64,000 nt of DNA from Dentipellis sp. KUC8613. Its lineage: Eukaryota; Basidiomycota; Agaricomycetes; Russulales; Hericiaceae. Of this stretch, positions 46,860-60,713 are shown piece after piece; position 1 is the stretch's first letter, and every line of letters begins with the position of its first letter. The notes under the pieces are model-generated. The model was not told the DNA's origin and did no database searches. It was given only the letters and a program-made list of their open reading frames with translations. The stretch spans positions 250,656 to 314,655 of the forward strand of contig NSJX01000010.1 in the NCBI GenBank assembly GCA_002286715.1, read 5' to 3'. Position numbers and translations under genes: made by a program.

Positions 46860-47442
46860 TCAGAGGTTGATGTTCACGGGGCTGCAGCCGATGTTGATAA
46901 GCCCGTTCTGCAAATCAGGATATGTCAGCACAGCTCTCGAGACTGTAACGGCTACAGAAAGAACGTACGAAGTTGTTGTTCTCGCAGCAGACGGGCTGAG
47001 CCTGGCACGTGGCACCGGAGCCGACGCCGACGACGCTGATGGGCGTGCAGCCAAGACCGACAAGGGCGGTCACGTCCTGGATGACAATACCGAGCAGGCC
47101 GAGGAGCCCTGCAGCGGCTGGGGAAGAAGCCTTCGCAAGACCGTCAGATCGACATCCGAGAGATGCAGCGAACATAGTCTCACCTTTTGAACGCTGTTGC
47201 AGCACTGAACCGGGCCCGTGTTGCACTGGCTGGCCGGCACAGTCGAGGTCGTCGCGGGAGCCGTCTGTGAAACACGTTCACTATCAAGCAAAGAACCGCA
47301 AGAGGTTGACTAGAGGGCTTACCACAGTAACTGTCACCGGCGGGGTGGTGGTCGGATTGCCCCAGGGAGCGGGCGAAGCAGCGACCATGACGGCCGAGGT
47401 CGCAAGGACGGAGACGAAGACAGCGGAGACACGGGCGAGCAT
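46860..47442 (-). CDS. class I hydrophobin, tandem paralogue
   Basis: Secreted surface protein. Four exons: 47442-47323, 47264-47184, 47130-46969, 46907-46860; 411 bp, 136 residues. Signal peptide [20 protein letters not shown]. Cysteines: [28 protein letters not shown] (X13), [19 protein letters not shown]. It shares most of its mature core (SVVG(I/V)[24 protein letters not shown]) with the 44030 gene. TATA box 79 bp upstream. Confidence 0.93.
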
Positions 47443-47520
47443 CTTGGAACTAGTAGTGAAGGATGAGGGGTGCTGGGAGACGAACGCTGCTGGCTGAAGA
47501 GAAGTAGCGGGGAGCAAGCC

Positions 47521-47528
47521 TTTATATA
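47521..47528 (-). promoter_or_regulatory. TATA box of hydrophobin at 46860-47442
   Basis: TATATAAA on the minus strand, 79 bp before the start codon. Confidence 0.65.
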
Positions 47529-50500
47529 CCTGTCGAGCCAGCCGCTTTGTGCATATTATGAAACGTGCACCCTGTAATGAGATTCCCGCGTACTTGCCCA
47601 CTGGAGGCACATCGAGCGACTGGGCGTCGGCCGTGCTGTGCTGCAATCTGCTTTCCCCGCGAAGGACTGGGTCGTGGATCCAAGGTGTCAATAACGTATA
47701 GACCGTCTTCTCGGCGTGCAGCGATCTAGTCGTTTCCGGTGCCCAAAAGGGTCCGCGCCGTCGAGTCGTTGGCATATAGTGGAAAGTGCGTCTCGATGGC
47801 AATAAATTCCGCTGTTTCTTGCCATTTGCAGCGTCGCGCTGTTAGGCATTGACGTGGACCGTGCGGTACGGGGAAGGCCAAGGATTCACAGAGCTAGGCC
47901 ATATTTGTTCATACGACTCTTCGTAATTGAACCTGCGTTGGCTTGTACACACGAAACGTGCGATCTGCGCTGGCGCTGGTACAGCATTGGCATCGTGATT
48001 CGATAATTTCGGCTCGCCCACCAATGCCAGGCGACGAATAAGGGAAAGCTGTGCATATCATGTATCCTGCAGGATGCCAGTGGGCGCGACTTGATTTTCA
48101 GCGACCGGAATCAAAGGATCCTCGTAAGCATCAGGCGTGGCAGGATCCAACACCTCCGAGTGAAGAAATCCGAAGGCGCTTGAGAAATTGTTCCGTGTCG
48201 ACGACACGAAGAGGGAGGGCGGAGCTGGTTCAAACGCGTGTTTAGGACGGCATTTGCCGAGTTTGTTACGTCCCGACCAACCACCGGAAGACGGATGCTC
48301 CGAGGACCCTACTACACTACGGTCGACGTCTTGCCTTGTTGGAGATTCCCAGCAGCGATGCAACTCTATCCTGTCAAGTCAATCACAGAGATTCTCCTTT
48401 TTTTCCACGAATGCGATGGATTCCACTGGGACCTCCCGTGAAGATCCTTCTCAACGCACGAACTTTCGTTGGCACTCGCAATCAAGCAGAGTGCTTCTGG
48501 TCCATCGGATCGTGTACATCACTTTTTGACAGGCAATATGGAAGCAGTCACTGTCTGCTGGTTGTTCCGGACATCTCGGTGACGTTTTCCCTTTACCAAT
48601 TTCTATACCTCCAGCAGGCCCAAGATAATTCGCTGGCCATACAGTTCTTTAATATCCGCTCTCATGACGAACAAATTCTCCAGTGCCTTGGAGCAAGCAA
48701 GTCCACCGACGTCAATTCCGGAGGCTTTTTTTAAGCGAATGATATACAGTATCCTCGAGCCTACATCTCCAGCGGCTATGGCAAGCTCAACTCGATCGCA
48801 GTACGCGATGTTCGACCATGGAGAGTGTCATTCTCCTTTGGTGTAGCTGTGCGTGATGCCTGTGATTGAGCCGCATTGTTGACGAACGACGCAAGCGCTC
48901 TAATCCCGCACTACGCCAGCATATCCTGGTACCGGTGAGTAGCATCTGCCAATCATCTTCCATGCTAAAGAACATCGCGTTGAACAATTTGCAAAAATAC
49001 CTTCTGCCCCAGGGATGATTTCGCACTAGGATTCGCGTGTGAAGTCACGGGGCTCCTGACGCCCGCCTTTCAGCCGCAGCTACTTCCAACTGTTCACATA
49101 CTTATCCCGACTTCGAGGCCAATTTATCGAACAAGCACAGCTCAGCATCATCCCGCAGACTCAGATCCACCTGACCAGTCACGCGTCCAGCGCTCAGCAG
49201 TCAACGCGTACGATCATCAGACAGCGACCCGTGTTTCTCTCGGCATTTCTTTCTGATGTTACATTATCCATTCTGTTCATCCCGCCGACCGTCTCCGCCA
49301 ACTGTATTCCCGAAACGCCGCATCTCGACCCTAGAGCCATCCATCGTTGTGGAGTAAACGTCGAGCCCTTCGCTCCTCGATGACCTCGTTCGTGACATCG
49401 CGCATCGAAGACAGACTTCCGCAAGCTGCTACTCGTCCGGATCTCACACTGCGGTATTTCCCGACTCAGAGCTCCACTATTTCCCCTTAATTTCAACTTA
49501 CAGCACTCATACTGTCCGCCCTCTCCGACCTCCGGAGTGAGGCATTTTCGCCCCCAGGCTCCGCTGCAGCCAGTTCATTCTAACGGTGCACAACAAGCTT
49601 TCAATTTAGGCTCCGAATCCACGACCCGCACACCACCGTCGAGGCCCATCGCTCACAGCAAATAAGCTATAGCCATCGTTCGGCTCCGCCGAGATCGATG
49701 CAGATGAGCTTAAACGCCACGTCCCGTGTCCACTCAAAATTCGCACATGGGGTACTGCATTTCCATTACGCGATTCGAATTCGCGAGGCGCTGGACGCTC
49801 AGGCGCACGCACGGGACCGCGATTCTCCATTTGTCCTTTGGCATCGTGTCTCGCTCTCATTCCCATCGACATTCTGGTGGACTTCCTTCTTTGTCTTGAT
49901 GCTTGTTGCTTGTTGCTTGTCACTTGTGATTTAGATCATGCGCCAGGCTTTGGACGGTGAGAAAAGAAGGTCTGGTTTCATTGATGGACTGGGGTGTCTT
50001 CGAAGTCATGCAATGGACCCAAAAACCAGTTCGATTACCGACCTCCCATAATGTATTCTCGTTCGTTCTGACAATCGCCTTCGATTCTCATTCACCATGA
50101 CCCTGCTGTCTGAGAATTCAGCATCCGCTCAATAGGTGCGGATCCTGCCTTGATGACCCTGAGCATCCATGCCCAAAGGCGCTTAGGCTAGCGTTGTCTT
50201 TCGTTGTCAATCACCCAACGAGATCAGGTCTAATCTTACAACTGACCATCGTCGACATCGCCGTCGGTGTGCATGACATACGTATAACTATCCCACAGCA
50301 CGTCACGACCGCCAAAGATACAGGATAGCCACGATTGACAGTAACACTAACGGTGCAGGTAAGTACAATGAACAAGCCCAACTGGGCCAACGTATAAGCG
50401 AATCAGGATAATGAGTGAGAACACTGAATAACAAGCATGTCCGAACAAGAGCCCAATGCGCGGGTATTTACGAGAAGCTATAATGAGTTAAAACGTTCAG

Positions 50501-50598
50501 TACATATAGTACGGCAACATCACGACGTGTCCAAGCGCCAGCGGCGATACCTAAACACCAAGAGAGCAAGAACCAATCCCAGACGCTCAGGCTCGAGT
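47529..50598. other. long intergenic stretch
   Basis: About 3 kb with only short unconvincing frames on both strands. The first part is the hydrophobin upstream region. Confidence 0.45.
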
Positions 50599-53358
50599 TC
50601 AAGCATCTTTATACGGCCGCTGGGCCCCGTCGTACTGCAGCGGCGTAGCCTGCAAATCGCCTGCAGGCAGCACAGGGCGATACTCCACATGCGCCCCATC
50701 GCCCTTCACATCCTCCCCACTCCCGCTCCCACTCGCGCCCACACCCGCGCCGCTCGCCCTGCGCTGCCCGACGAGCTTCATCATCGTCTCGTCGTGCGGG
50801 CGCGGCTCCTGGCCGGGGGCGTACTGCACGACCTGGTCGTCGACGACGATGGCGCCGGTGCGCTGGTCGAGGCGGAAGCGGAGGCCGCGGAGCTTGCGCT
50901 TCATGCGCGCGGCGTCGTCGTACGGGAGCAGCAGCTCGCCGAAGCCCGAGTGCGCGGTCTGCGAGAGCACGGTGCCGATGGAGCCCGGCGCGTGCGTGAG
51001 GTAGACGAGCCGCCGCGCGCGGTGGTGCGAGATGTGGATGTAGAGGATCGTGAGCGACTCGAGGATCAGGATCGCGGCGAGGAAGTGCGTCGTGAGCGGT
51101 CTGCGGGGGGTCGATTGGTTCAATACGACTCGAGGGCGGAGAGAGAAAAACGTACTCGATCCAGAGGCGTGGTACGAGCTGCGTCACCCTCGAGAAGACC
51201 TGGTTGTCGGTTGGGAGGAAGTAGATGGACTTCGCGGCCAGGGCAAGATATTGCGTCTAGAAACACCATCGTCAGATAAACATACATGCGCGCCCGACAG
51301 AAGCGCGTGGACATACATATACGTTGCTCGTGAGATTCATGAAACCAGTCGGGTCGTCAAAAACGGCCTGCAGTCCACTGCTATTCTGCGCCGCACCGCG
51401 GAAAATAGCGTTTGGAATCCCGCTCTTGATCGACGTGGCCCGCGCCTGCACGTTCGTGTCGGTGCTCGGTGCGAAAAACAGCCTGCCTGTGAGTCAGTCT
51501 CCGTCTCTACGATACATACGGCAACTGCAATGACGTACCCGTTGTAAGTGTTGCCGTCGAGCGGCGCCCCGGTCACATTGTTGGGCTTCGGGTAGTTGTC
51601 CAGCGTCTGCACACCCGTGAGCGCGCCGCTGCTCAAATCCGCATACGCCATGACGTCGAAAAGCTGCAGCCGCGGCGTGCAGAACACGGTGCGCCCCTCG
51701 TGCGTGCCATCGGCCTTGACATGGTAGTACCAGAACATGACAGGCTGGAACGACGAGTTTGACGGCGCGTTGCTGCCGCAGTTCGGCACGCTGACCACGC
51801 CGTACTGCTGCGCGGCGTTGTCGGGGTCGAAGAACGCGGGCCCGCCGGGGCACCCGTCGACGGAGGTGCCCGAGATGGAGAAGTTCGTCGCGACGCTCGT
51901 GTTGAGGGTCGTGTTGAGGGGGTTCGCGCAGTTGACGTTCGTTTGGATGGCGGTGGTGTTGACGCCGACGGAGCCGTTGAGGTAGCTGCCCACGGGGAAC
52001 TGGGGCTCTGGGTTCAATAGGGTGATGAAACGCAAGGTGCGTTGCACTTACGACGAATTCAGCGGTGGCCCAGCCTCCGTGGATGAAGGGAGCATCTGGA
52101 AGGCCGTTGAAGACTGGTAATATGGGTGAGCATTTGTATGGTTAGACAACTCGTAAATGTATTCACCTGCAGCTTCAGCAAACTGATTATAAATTTAGTA
52201 TGTATTGGGCACAGAGAAAGATAACACCACTCACGCCAGCAGACGAAGCGAACGCATTCAAGTCCCAAGCGTCGGGGGAAAGACCAATCACCCGGATGCT
52301 ATCCGCCGTAGAGTCTAAATGAAATCAGTCTGACGTGCTCAATCGAAGATATCGAGTCCGCACGCACCATGCGTCGACGGGAGCTGACGGACGGAGAACA
52401 AGGAGCCCGCAAGAGGCTGGAGGACGAACGCTCCAAGAGCAGCGAAAGTGGAAAACATGATGAGCGTGTGCTTGAATTTGTAGGCATTGAAGAGAATTGT
52501 GAATCGGCTGTAGTAACCCACGAGGATGGTTAGTTGCGCGGATAATCAGACAGCACGCGAGCTTACTTCAGAGCTACCTGATAATTGCCGCGGTCGTTAG
52601 TTACAGCGCAGAGAATAGTCAGCGACACGACGCACATAGTCCAACAGCAGTGTCTCTTCGGCGCGACGGTTTCCGGTCGATAGCAACACATATGGCTGTC
52701 TCCAAGTCAGCCTGATTCTTTGGAATGTGGAGCGCGTACTACATACCTGCCACCAACGAACATTCCAATCACACGTCTGGATCAGATATACAAGCGGGAT
52801 CATGAGAAGAGTGGGGAAGAAGGACTGCGCAGGAATGGAGGTCAGCGCAGGCACAGCCGCCACCTGGCGAACAGTCTCGAGGGCTCACAGTAAGGAATTG
52901 TGTGGATGCGAAGGAGAACACATTTTTCTGCGGCACGGATATCCCTGGGACCAGTTCAGGGTTCTGCGCTGTGCATTTGGGCAGCAAATCCGACTCACCT
53001 CCTCTGTCTTGCGAAATCTGCAATGCTATCTCCAGAGCTATCGCAATACCCATCATCAACATCGACCCCGTTATGACCACCCATAATTTCAGCAGCCATG
53101 GTTCCTACAAGTCGGGTCAAAGATCAGTCTCCAAGGACAGAGCACAGCACGAAGACGACGCACGTATTTTGGTGGTCGTTCAGAGTGCACGCCAGGTGTA
53201 GGAATGAGGGCGACAGAACTACGGAAGCTCGCGCGCGGCTTGCCCTGGCTCGACGCGGACCCGCGGAAGCCAGGCGAAGCAGGGTCTGTGAACTTGTCGG
53301 CGGCCATGGCAGCCTCGTACACGTCCTCGTTGGGATACACGGGCTTGTACCCGCTCAT
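50599..53358 (-). CDS. multi-pass membrane protein, DUF3433-like
   Basis: Fungal membrane protein of unknown function that resembles the DUF3433 family. Fourteen exons: 53358-53164, 53104-52999, 52944-52889, 52824-52747, 52695-52636, 52577-52567, 52507-52368, 52314-52235, 52182-52167, 52113-52052, 51999-51539, 51482-51317, 51256-51156, 51100-50599; 2034 bp, 677 residues. N-terminal cytosolic part (SGYKPVYPNEDVYEA). Membrane spans include WVVITGSMLMMGIAIALEIA, FFPTLLMIPLVYLI, and FSTFAALGAFVLQPLAG. The signature RAEETLLLDYVALNRF is assembled over an 11 bp microexon. A large Asn-rich loop with many N-X-S/T sites (about 230-450) is probably luminal or extracellular. A further span (FLAAILILESLTILYIHI) precedes a polar tail. 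Confidence 0.75.
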
Positions 53359-54066
53359 CGTGGTATACGCAAGGATGGGTCGTAATTATAGTGATCGTGC
53401 GGCGGGGGTGAGGCAAGACACCGGGACTGCGATCGCGGGCTATGTCGCGCAATCCGGGCTAGTGCACCTTGTCTCTGAGACCGGGGCGAATATGGAGGAC
53501 GGCGCGGAAGGAAAGGAGAAGGGTGCTGCGCCGGTGCAGGAAAAGCAAGCAGTTATGGAGGCGGCAAACGAGCATGGGTATCTCGGCGTGGCGGGCCTGT
53601 CCATCACCATCATCGAATCCTGTACACCAACTTGTTTCCCTATCCGGCGAATAAACAAATACTTGTAGATCGTGCTGTCCTCTGCCCATGCACTGCATTT
53701 TCCCCGTCGAGGCGGAGATTCCGAGCCACGGTCTGTGCTGCCGCGGTGCCGGCACTCAGACAGACAATTAGAGTGCTGGTGTGGGTCAGACCCTTCGCGT
53801 CATGGGCAAGACAATAACACCTCAAGTGTCCGCACCCCACACCTAGACCCCTTTATAAAGCCATTTCGTAGATCCAATGCGTAAGTACAAATACTTCCAT
53901 CCTTTGCTATGTATTCCTAGGAAATAGTGCGTAGTCATCAGCGCTCGCAGTCCACCGCAGAAATCGAGCGGCATTCAATATGCTCGCCCTGGGCGCATCA
54001 CTGCAATATCCTCTAGTCGCGATGCATGGCAGCGGTCAGTCTAGAATCGTCAGCGCATCTCAGTAT
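53359..54066. other. intergenic
   Basis: Upstream region of the DUF3433-like gene and 3' flank of the transporter. No gene seen. Confidence 0.5.
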
Positions 54067-56064
54067 TCACTCCTCTCCGCGTGTACCGGTGCTTTCCAGC
54101 GAGTGTCGTTCGGGCTCGATGGGCTTCGCGTCGTCAAGCACCTCCTTGGGCAGTTCTGTCATCATTGACTCGTCGTTCTGCAGCAGGCCCTCTTCGAGCG
54201 CTGACTCGCCTGGGTACTCCAGCGAGATTTGCGTAGGTTGGTTCGGGTTCGTCTTCTCTTTTGTGAGCTATGTCCGACCACGGTTTAGCCAGGCCTGAAT
54301 GAAAAGACATTTGCAGAACTTACAGCGATGTATAAAGCAGAACTCATAATGATAATTGTGCCGGCGATCGATAGCGGAGATGGCGTAACGTGGAAGAATA
54401 TTCGTTCAAGAGCGAGAGCGAAGATGATCTGTAGGGAGGATTTAGAATCACGTTCAGGAACACAACCGTTTGAGATGGACTATTAGCACGCACCTGGATA
54501 TATACCGCCATCGTCCCTCGACCAGCAGTCTCGCGTTGCAGGCCCATGGTCAGAAGTGTCTACAGAACGAACATCGCGTAATGTCAGCAGACAAGGATCA
54601 AGTGCAGGACAGCAAGAATACTCGTACCTGCGCAATGAATCCAAAAATACCAATCATGAGAAGCATAGCGAGCCAGTCAGCCCGCCTTGGAATCACGACC
54701 GGCTCTTGCATGATAAGCATTCTACCAAAACTCGTGAACACGACACAACTAGCAAGTAACACGAAATTGACTGACCCCACGCTAGACACGATCACGCACC
54801 ACGACGAGAACGCCGTCAGAGAGTGCAGCGGGTGCGCACGCTTCCCGATGGCGCGGATAGACGTGTCTGCACGGTTAGGAGTTACTGGTCAGCATTTGCG
54901 CAGACGAGCTCGGCAGGATCAAACGCACAAGCTCCTGTTGCACCTACGACACCGATCAAAGCGACTCTGAAGGATTGCGTCAGTCAGGTTGATGGATCAT
55001 TGACATGAAATTGAAGACGGCTTACCCGACTGCAATGAGCCTTTGCGTTGGTGTCCCTTTCTCGACAGGATGGCCTTCAACAATGTCGTCGCCGATATCA
55101 TCTACGACGGGCATAGTCGGATGCGCGCCGAACAGGAACTCTGGGCGCGCAATGAGCACGACACCGAGGAAGCTGCATACTATGCGGTCCGAAGCGGGTC
55201 AGTGTCAGTCCATAGACATAGATAGGCTCGGATGCTAACGTCCAGCGATCGCTTCTTTGCGGGAGAAGTGCTCCTTGAGGAATATAGACCCGGCGACGCC
55301 CGTGAAGAGTGGCGCCAGGAACGTCAGGACCGTCGCATCCGACAGTGATAAGAACCGCAACGAGTAGTAGATGCCAAACAGGCCGAAGAATCTGCGCGAC
55401 GTTAGGACATGTCTTGCAAGGAGGGAGGATAATGGGAGGATGATATACCCAATGAAGCCACGGAAGACGAGCAGCAGGCGCACGCCCGGAGGACCCAACA
55501 TCGGGTCTGGTACCTTCTTCCAGTACCTGCTCTGCATCAGACGACCCGTCGACTACGACAATCAAAATGCACACGACGTACATGTAGAGCATCGAGCACA
55601 CATATGTTATCGACTGCCAACGTCGTCAACATCGACCCCGCACACGACCAAAATCCCATAAGTAGCCGCTCACCATTCGCACAAACACCAGCTGATAAGC
55701 AAGATACCGTCATCAACACCCCGCCAAAGCCGCTCAACACATGCACACGCACCTCGAGCGTCGGGACGGGCTTATCGAGGTTGTTCAGCGCCTTGACCGC
55801 CACGTTCATGAGCGAGAAGAACAGCTGCGCGGACGCCACGAGCAGCAGCCCCGCATTGTTCTCGACGAAGTCGCGGACCCCGCGCACGCCCGCGCGCCAT
55901 CTCGCGAGGCATTTCTGCGGGAACGTCTCCACCAGCGCCTCCGCGGAGGACGAGCGCGACGCGGCGGGGGACTCGGGCGCGGGGATGAACGTCAGATGGC
56001 CCACGGGCGGGAACGTCGTGATTTCTGGCGTAAGAGCGGTATACGCCGATCGTGTCGCGGCCAT
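54067..56064 (-). CDS. DMT-superfamily transporter (EamA domains)
   Basis: Drug/metabolite transporter, probably with ten membrane spans; substrate unknown. Twelve exons: 56064-55753, 55691-55674, 55613-55582, 55526-55449, 55391-55240, 55179-55026, 54966-54929, 54866-54776, 54730-54628, 54559-54494, 54428-54324, 54267-54067; 1350 bp, 449 residues. A polar N terminus leads to LLLVASAQLFFSLMNVAVKA. The first EamA repeat has GIYYSLRFLSLSDATVLTFL then APLFTG, the usual hallmark, followed by FLKEHFSRKEAIAGLCSFLG. The second repeat is spread over exons 7-11. The acidic tail (EYPGESALEEGLL) is cytosolic. One exon is 18 bp. Confidence 0.85.
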
Positions 56065-59000
56065 CCGTATCTTCGAGTCCTGATATCCAAGTCGTGGAGC
56101 TAAACCCTAGAGCTATCGGTCGTGCAGCAGCCGCAGGAGAGGAACAACGAGGCGCAGAACAGAGCGCGGAAAACTTCCTCGCGAGAGCGTGCGGGAGAGG
56201 TTCGGGCGAGGGCTGAGGACCGTCTTCGAATCTGAAGCACAGTGACCGCGAGAACTTGATGAGGGGGACGTAATTAGTGCACCAGTGGTTCCCCACAGCC
56301 AGTCGCCTGCGCGCGCCTATGCGCCGGGCGGTCGCCGGCCCGTGGCATCATGTGACGCGATAATACGCGTCTGTGGCGTCGGCGCTAACCGAAAGGGGAC
56401 TTGTGTTGTGGTGACGCCACAGTGCCAGGAGTACTTCAACTACGCGACAACGTATGTGCGTAGAACCTCCACTTTCACCGCGCGAGACCGCCTGTCGACC
56501 CTGCTTGAGATGGGCTTGTTGTTTGATTTGAAAAGCCTGATATATGCGGACACTTACTTGCGTAGGCATTACTAATATTCTAGCCGCCAAGGCTCGCTGG
56601 CTGCAACTATACAGCAGCAGAGGCGGCGTGCGGAAGCGCATAGCAGATGCAACCTCTACGCGGCGAGAATGGGTTCCTCGCATTCAATTCGACGAAGATA
56701 TCCTTTGCTGGCCTTTGGATACATTTGCATGATCAACCTTTAGAAATAGCCGGTAAGCGATAACCTTCTTGCTTTGAGCGCGCTACGAACAGGAATTTTT
56801 GGATTCTAACTTTAACTCACCCAGGGTTCTCCTTCGTGCCTCAGTCCCAGCGTCGAACATCACCGCCTCCAAAGACGCCGGCTTCGAAAGGGGCAAATGC
56901 GTCGGCGGTTTCGTTATAAGACCGGTCGCTGGTGCCGACCGCACAGAGCATATCCAATGCGAAAGAAAATTATGCCGAAATTTGGTGGTGGTCCCGACGC
57001 TTTTACAGAGGCGATATGGGCAGAAGAGAGGTGCGTGCACGTTCACAGGAAGCCGCTGGTACTGCTCCAGGTCAATTGAGTTGACAGGTAGCAAGCGTGG
57101 GAACATGGTGCCGAAATGGAAGGTGCTGTGTATTTCGTCGGCTGCTGCTCAGATTGCCCTTCGACAGGTGTTCTTGAAAATTTTCATCAGCATTTTTTCA
57201 GTCTTTAACTACTCGCAGCTGCAGCAAGGGCGTCGTCATCGTCTCTTTCTTCCAGCCCCCACCCTCTCACCCATCGTGCAGACATGGCCGTTCGTTGAAC
57301 GCCGTCGACCGGCGGAGTCATGCGCGGCCCGCCTTACCATTTGCTTCCGTTCGTTTGTGCAGTTTATAGGCTTTCATCGAATACACCGACTTGAGGGTGG
57401 TGCCAGCCCGCCTCCACCACCCCAATCCACAGTCCATCTCCGTTCAGCGAGTTCTTTCGCTGGCTCTTTTCTAGATGCAGGTCGGCGATCCCTCATACAC
57501 CCACTAACTCCCTGGTGTCCATCCAGCAGCGGGCTTCCCATTCCCACAGGGAATGCGGACGCCTCTCTCCCGCCCGTGACATGTCGTATCGTTAGCCTCA
57601 CGTCTTCATCGCATTCTGGTCACTGCCGTTCTCACCGGCGGCGCTTCTGCTCGGTCTGGAGTGCATGTCCCGTCCGCGGACGAGCTGGTGAGGACCCTAG
57701 ATACCTTTCCATTCAGCCCGCATACTGATTCCTATGTACATGCAGATCTCCTGGTCGAACCTGCACGAACCGGCTCGACTGACCCTGCATCAAGAAGCCG
57801 TATTACCGTGCGCAAGGTGCCTGCCGTCTTGGTGTCGACATCGGCTTCTAAAGGAGAACACAAGGTTTGCAAGCCTCGCCTCCTGGACCGCATTCGTGCA
57901 GATGATGCCCGCGGCAATCTGGCCAGGCAGCGACGGATCACCCAACCTCTCATCCTGCGCCACCCGACCGAGGAATGCGACCATGCGCGTTTGGCACTCG
58001 CCTTGTCCTCAGGACGGGGGCGTCTGTCAGAAGGAGCGCCTGCGCGTTCTCGAGTCTCCCACGTTCGCTGGCTGCAGCAGAATCAGCTGCATCTTCTGTA
58101 TTTCCGTCGCGAGACAGACTCATGGCAGGCACTACAAGCACCGTCGAGTCGGCGTTCCGTGGTCCATACCCGGCTTTGGCGCGCGCCGCAAAGCTTCGCG
58201 GCTCGGAGCCCAGTCCAATCGCTGTGCGCACAGCACCCTCGTTCCGCGTGCGACGTGCGACTCTGCCCAGCCATCCGCTGTCGCGCTGTCGTCGCGCGCG
58301 AGGATACCGCGTCGAGGCCCCGTCATCCCACTCCACACCGCCCGTAGCTGCCCAAACTCACACCGCCCCCTCCCGCCGCCCCCATCGGCGTATCCTCGGG
58401 CCCCCCTCACTCAGCAGCCCACTTCCGAGCCTCACCTTCTCCGCTTTCGAACGCCCGCTTCCCAGTCCTCGAGCGCACGCCTGGGCAGCAGCGCACCCGA
58501 TCTGCTTCTCCTCGCTGATCGCATCACCTGACGCCCTGACAGCGCGTCGCGCGCTGGGGCTGGCGCCCCTTCCCTTCCGTGCGCCGCATCCTCTTCGCCG
58601 AGCTCGAGTATCTGCGTCCGCGTCGGCTTCGCGTTCGCTCATCGGCTGCAATCCGCGCTGCGTGCGTGCCTGCATGCTTCGCGCCCTCCATTCCTCCCTT
58701 CCTTGCCTTCTGCACGTACCTGCCTATATTTGGCCCCGCGCGTCCTCGAGCACGACGCTTCGCCTCGGACGTATACAGACACACAGCCGCCGAAACATGG
58801 CACGCCTGATCCAATCGCACCCAAGCCCAGCTCGAGCGTCTGATCCGCGCCCGCTGGCACGCGTACGCTTCTCGCCCCGCATGGTCCCCCTTCCCGCTTC
58901 TGCGCGCGCGCGCCCCTCTGCCGCCGCGCTCCGCAATCCGCACTCCGCACCCCGCAGGCGCCCGAGCCCGTCCGCGTTCCCATCGCCGCATGCGTCCACA

Positions 59001-60686
59001 TGCACCCACCGCGGTTCGCGGCTGCAGTTACGGCACGCCGATTCAGAGTTCAGAGTTTCAGTTTCGAGTCGGCGCGTTCATGTTCGCGTTCGCGCTCGCG
59101 TTCGGCATTCAATTGGAATTGGGCGTGCGCATCTATCTGGATGGATGGACGCCGATGTCGATTGCGACGTCGATGTCCAGCTGAAACCCGCTCCCGGTCC
59201 CATTCGGCTCCCTCGGTCCCCGCTCGGCATCTTGCAGGTGTTTGGCCCTGAGCCAACAATATCGGCATCGTCACGCTGCACCCAGAGAGCGATGGAGACG
59301 GAGACGGACATGCACTGGGACTGGGACGCGGCGTGGTGGTACGTACGACGGACGTGCTAACCATAATGCGCGCGGCGCACGCCCACGCGGGCCAAGACGC
59401 TCATATATGATGCCCTCACTCACTGCATCCCGACTCGGACTCGGACGTCGGGTTCGGATTTTCGGATTCAGAATCACAATCTGCACAACCGCCTGCGCTG
59501 CGCGACGGGCGACGGCACCCACACTGACCAACGCAGTCCAAGCGCGGACCCACATGTCGCGGTGTGCGCCCACCCACCTCGCTCGGCCCTGAGACTGGAC
59601 TCGCAACATCTACACGATGTGCGGCGGGCCCTCACCACCACCACCGCTTCGCAGCGCAGATCGCCGCGGCCCGGTTCGAACTTTCATCGAACCCGGCTTC
59701 TAGCTTCGAAATTCGAATGCACATGCACATCAGCAGCGCAATATACAATATCCCTCCGCCTCCGCCTCCCACTCCCACCCGCACCCACAAGCTTCAAGCT
59801 CCGCACAATCCTCGCTCTGCCATCTGAAATTGCGCCGTGCCACTCACTCCTTCGAGCCAGTAACCACGAGCAACACACAACGCGTAACCAGTACGTACCC
59901 GCCGCCGCCGGTTACGTCCCGCTCACGTATACACGCACATCGGACTGATCGCGCACCCGACCGACCGACCAACCGACCGACTGCGAACTTGCAATTGGAC
60001 TGCAGTCTGAGCTCCGGCCAGGCACCGGTACTGCTCCCGGCGCCAGTTACAGCCACCTGCAGCTGCCTCGAGGCTCGCACATCAGATAACCGGAAGCACG
60101 ACGCCCGTGGCGTGGGGCGTGGTGTGGTGGGCATCGTTACCGCACTGATCACGAGCAGTCAGTTGCAATTGGTCTTTGGCGACCCTGGATTAATTGCGGG
60201 TGGGTGGGGGGTTACTGGCTGTGGGGCGGAGTCGAGTTGGGGATCTGCGCGACTGGACTCGGACGGGTGTTGTGCAGCGTGGAGGGCCCATCGCAGCGTG
60301 CTCGAGCACGTTGCAGCCACGCGCCCGGCGGCGTCCCACGTTCTGCCAGTCGCCAGTGCCGGGCGGTATGCATATGCAGTCTGTCTGCCTGCTGATAATT
60401 ATCATACTAGTAGAGTGCTCTGCAGTGCCCCGCGCCGCGCTCTGATGCTGTCCTCTCGCGTCGTTCGCTGCATCGGTATGTCCAACTAGACCTCACACTC
60501 ACACTTACACCAGGACCAGGACAGGCCTCCTTCTGCACATCGGACTCCAATAATCTTAATCGTCACCCACAATCATAATCAGAACCCAGAACCCAGAACG
60601 AAGAACGAGGAATCCAGAATAGAATCAACCTCTACCTTCGCCCCGCCAATCAGAACACCCCTCCCCCCCGCTCCGTCTTCCGTCTT

Positions 60687-60713
60687 CCATATCCATATCC
60701 ATATCCATATCCA
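60687..60713 (+). repeat. (CCATAT)4 repeat
   Basis: Four CCATAT units plus CCA. The complement, ATATGG, resembles the repeat at 61038. Confidence 0.95.

Noticed and set aside
56799..57728. 309-codon plus-strand frame
   Set aside because: No recognisable domain, no supporting splice sites and irregular codon use; left as intergenic.
57975..59360. 461-codon open frame on the plus strand
   Set aside because: The opposite strand is also open over much of the same DNA and the product is Arg/Ser/Pro/Ala-biased with no domain. This is explained by high GC content.
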